Below are positions 62,784-64,000 of a stretch of 64,000 nucleotides of DNA, one piece after another; within the stretch, counting starts at the first letter, position 1; each line of letters opens with the position of its first letter. Made by a program: the position numbers and the translations under genes. Source of the DNA: Streptomyces xanthii (lineage in GTDB: Bacteria > Actinomycetota > Actinomycetes > Streptomycetales > Streptomycetaceae); NCBI RefSeq assembly GCF_014621695.1, contig NZ_CP061281.1, forward strand, positions 620,001-684,000, given 5' to 3'. Under the pieces are notes generated by a model that was given only the letters and a program-made list of their open reading frames with translations, was not told the DNA's origin and searched no databases.

Positions 62784-64000
62784 ATGTTGTCAGCCTTGGC
62801 AGAAGGCTCCGTACTGACCGCCACCGTGCTGGTACGGGACGTCCAGCCGCTCGTCGACTGCGGCCGGCGCCCGGCGAAGGCGGTACCCGGCGAGACCTTC
62901 GAGGTCACCGCCACCGTGTTCGCCGAGGCGGGGACCGCGGTCGGCGCCGATGTCGTGCTGCGCGGTCCGGACGGCCGCGCGGGTCCCTGGACCCCGATGC
63001 GCGAGCTGTCCCCCGGCACCGACCGCTGGTCCGCGGAGGTCACCCCGGACGCCGAGGGCCGCTGGACGTACCGCGTGGAGGCCTGGACGGATCCGGTGAC
63101 CGACTGGCGGCGGGCCGCCGAGGTCAAGGTCCCGGCCGGTATCGACAGCGGGCTGATGCTGGAGGAGGGCGCTCTCCTGTACGGGCGGGCGGCGCTGGGT
63201 GTTCCGCCGGGGGCAGAGCGCCGGGTGCTGCTGGCCGCCGCGGAGGCCCTGCAGGACGAGGAGCGGACCCCGGCCGAACGGCTCGGGGCCGCGCTGACTC
63301 CGGAGGTGACGGCCGTCCTTGCCCGGTATCCCCTGCGCGAGCGGATCACCCGCTCCCCCGCCCTGCCGCTGCTGGTGGAGCGGGAGCGGGCCCTGTACGG
63401 GTCCTGGTACGAGTTCTTCCCGCGCTCCGAGGGCGCGGTCGTCGAGCCCGGCAGGCCGCCGGTCAGCGGCACGTTCGCGACGGCGGCCGAGCGGCTGCCC
63501 GCGATCGCCGCGATGGGCTTCGACGTCGTCTACCTCCCGCCCGTCCACCCCATCGGCACCACCCACCGCAAGGGTCCGGACAACTCCCTGACCCCCGGCC
63601 CGCACGACGTCGGCGTCCCCTGGGCGATCGGCTCCCCGGAGGGCGGTCACGACGCGATCCATCCGGACCTGGGCACGCTCGACGACTTCGACGCATTCGT
63701 GGCGCGAGCCCGCGAGCTGGGCCTGGAGATCGCCCTCGATTTCGCGCTCCAGTGCTCCCCCGACCACCCCTGGGTGGAGAAACACCCGGAGTGGTTCACC
63801 CATCGCGCCGACGGGACGATCGCGTACGCGGAGAACCCGCCGAAGAAGTACCAGGACGTCTATCCGATCGCCTTCGACCGGGACCTGCCCGGGATCGTCG
63901 CCGAGACGGTGTGCCTGCTGCGGCACTGGATGGCGCACGGGGTACGGATCTTCCGGGTCGACAACCCGCACACGAAGCCGGTGGCGTTCTGGGACGCGGT
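62784..64000 (+). CDS. glgE: alpha-1,4-glucan:maltose-1-phosphate maltosyltransferase (truncated by window end)
   Basis: First 405 codons only; the frame runs open to the window edge. N-terminal domain (PGETFEVTATVFAEAG, DGRAGPWTPM) and the start of the GH13 barrel (DVVYLPPVHPIGTTHRKGPD, LEIALDFALQCSPDHPW, GVRIFRVDNPHTKP, the last bearing the nucleophile Asp) are typical of GlgE. It extends alpha-glucan with maltose-1-phosphate. ATG 62784 follows CGAGGAGAAACCG. With glgX it suggests a glycogen/trehalose turnover locus; treS and glgB would be expected beyond the edge. Confidence 0.93.
   Translation, partial: MLSALAEGSVLTATVLVRDVQPLVDCGRRPAKAVPGETFEVTATVFAEAGTAVGADVVLRGPDGRAGPWTPMRELSPGTDRWSAEVTPDAEGRWTYRVEAWTDPVTDWRRAAEVKVPAGIDSGLMLEEGALLYGRAALGVPPGAERRVLLAAAEALQDEERTPAERLGAALTPEVTAVLARYPLRERITRSPALPLLVERERALYGSWYEFFPRSEGAVVEPGRPPVSGTFATAAERLPAIAAMGFDVVYLPPVHPIGTTHRKGPDNSLTPGPHDVGVPWAIGSPEGGHDAIHPDLGTLDDFDAFVARARELGLEIALDFALQCSPDHPWVEKHPEWFTHRADGTIAYAENPPKKYQDVYPIAFDRDLPGIVAETVCLLRHWMAHGVRIFRVDNPHTKPVAFWDA

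Overview
The window reads as a piece of a Streptomyces (or close actinomycete) chromosome. Evidence: extreme G/C preference at third codon positions, many GTG starts and one TTG start, genes packed with ATGA/GTGA overlaps, and actinomycete-typical families (F420-linked enzymes, GlgE, SigB-type sigma factors, DUF5133, DUF6381, dispersed LigD modules). I see no rRNA, tRNA, transposase, integrase, phage gene or CRISPR array. It looks like ordinary, densely regulated chromosome, with 65 protein-coding genes called, the last one cut by the window edge.

Layout. 1-4.2 kb: exported amine oxidase, an unknown protein, and a methyltransferase/TetR divergent pair with a clear operator. 4.2-10.9 kb: GntR regulator divergent from a heterotetrameric sarcosine oxidase operon (soxB-soxD-soxA-soxG) followed by purU, a one-carbon/sarcosine catabolic unit. 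11-16.3 kb: FAD oxidoreductase, PIG-L deacetylase, VOC protein with a divergent WYL regulator, and an orphan helical protein. 16.5-20.3 kb: arginine/ornithine catabolism (Lrp regulator, ddaH, rocD) and an HxlR/F420-type reductase pair. 20.3-31.2 kb: DctA, a phytoene-desaturase-like oxidoreductase, an ankyrin protein, a polyamine/GABA-type cassette (GntR divergent from puuD and a permease) and a polar amino-acid ABC transporter. 31.5-42.7 kb: a sirtuin and then a hypoxia/dormancy-like island: a DevS/OsdK-like GAF kinase, a NarL-type response regulator, four universal stress proteins, two CBS-BON proteins, an alcohol dehydrogenase, an Rv1733c-like membrane protein and a cyclic-nucleotide-domain protein. 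42.8-46.6 kb: malonate utilisation (matB, matA, GntR regulator). 46.7-50.6 kb: a lipoprotein and a split LigD set (polymerase domain, HhH protein, 44-residue remnant-like ORF, phosphoesterase domain). 50.7-56.8 kb: a CYP152-like P450, then a tightly coupled run of small membrane protein, HemK-like methyltransferase, CDGSH protein, haem-oxygenase-like di-iron protein and HAD hydrolase, followed by an LLM oxidoreductase and a cysteine hydrolase. 56.9-64 kb: two tandem SigB-family sigma factors, a VOC protein, glgX with an RsbW-like ATPase, a DUF5133 protein and glgE (truncated).

How it fits together. The right half is stress-oriented. Palindromes of the form GGGCCGNTCGGYCC sit in every main promoter region of the dormancy-like island, each followed after 17-20 bp by an AGNNTGGAAGG-like element; this points to one regulon, probably run by the response regulator encoded inside it. 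SigB-type promoters (GNNT-N15-GGGTAC) are visible before the sigma pair, before the 108-residue basic protein and before the cysteine hydrolase. The left half is mostly nitrogen and carbon catabolic cassettes, several paired with a dedicated divergent regulator whose operator can be read in the sequence.

The best candidate for an undescribed system is the coupled unit at 52046-54788 (membrane peptide, methyltransferase, CDGSH protein, di-iron protein, HAD). The most solid new observation is the box-plus-element promoter architecture at 36-43 kb.
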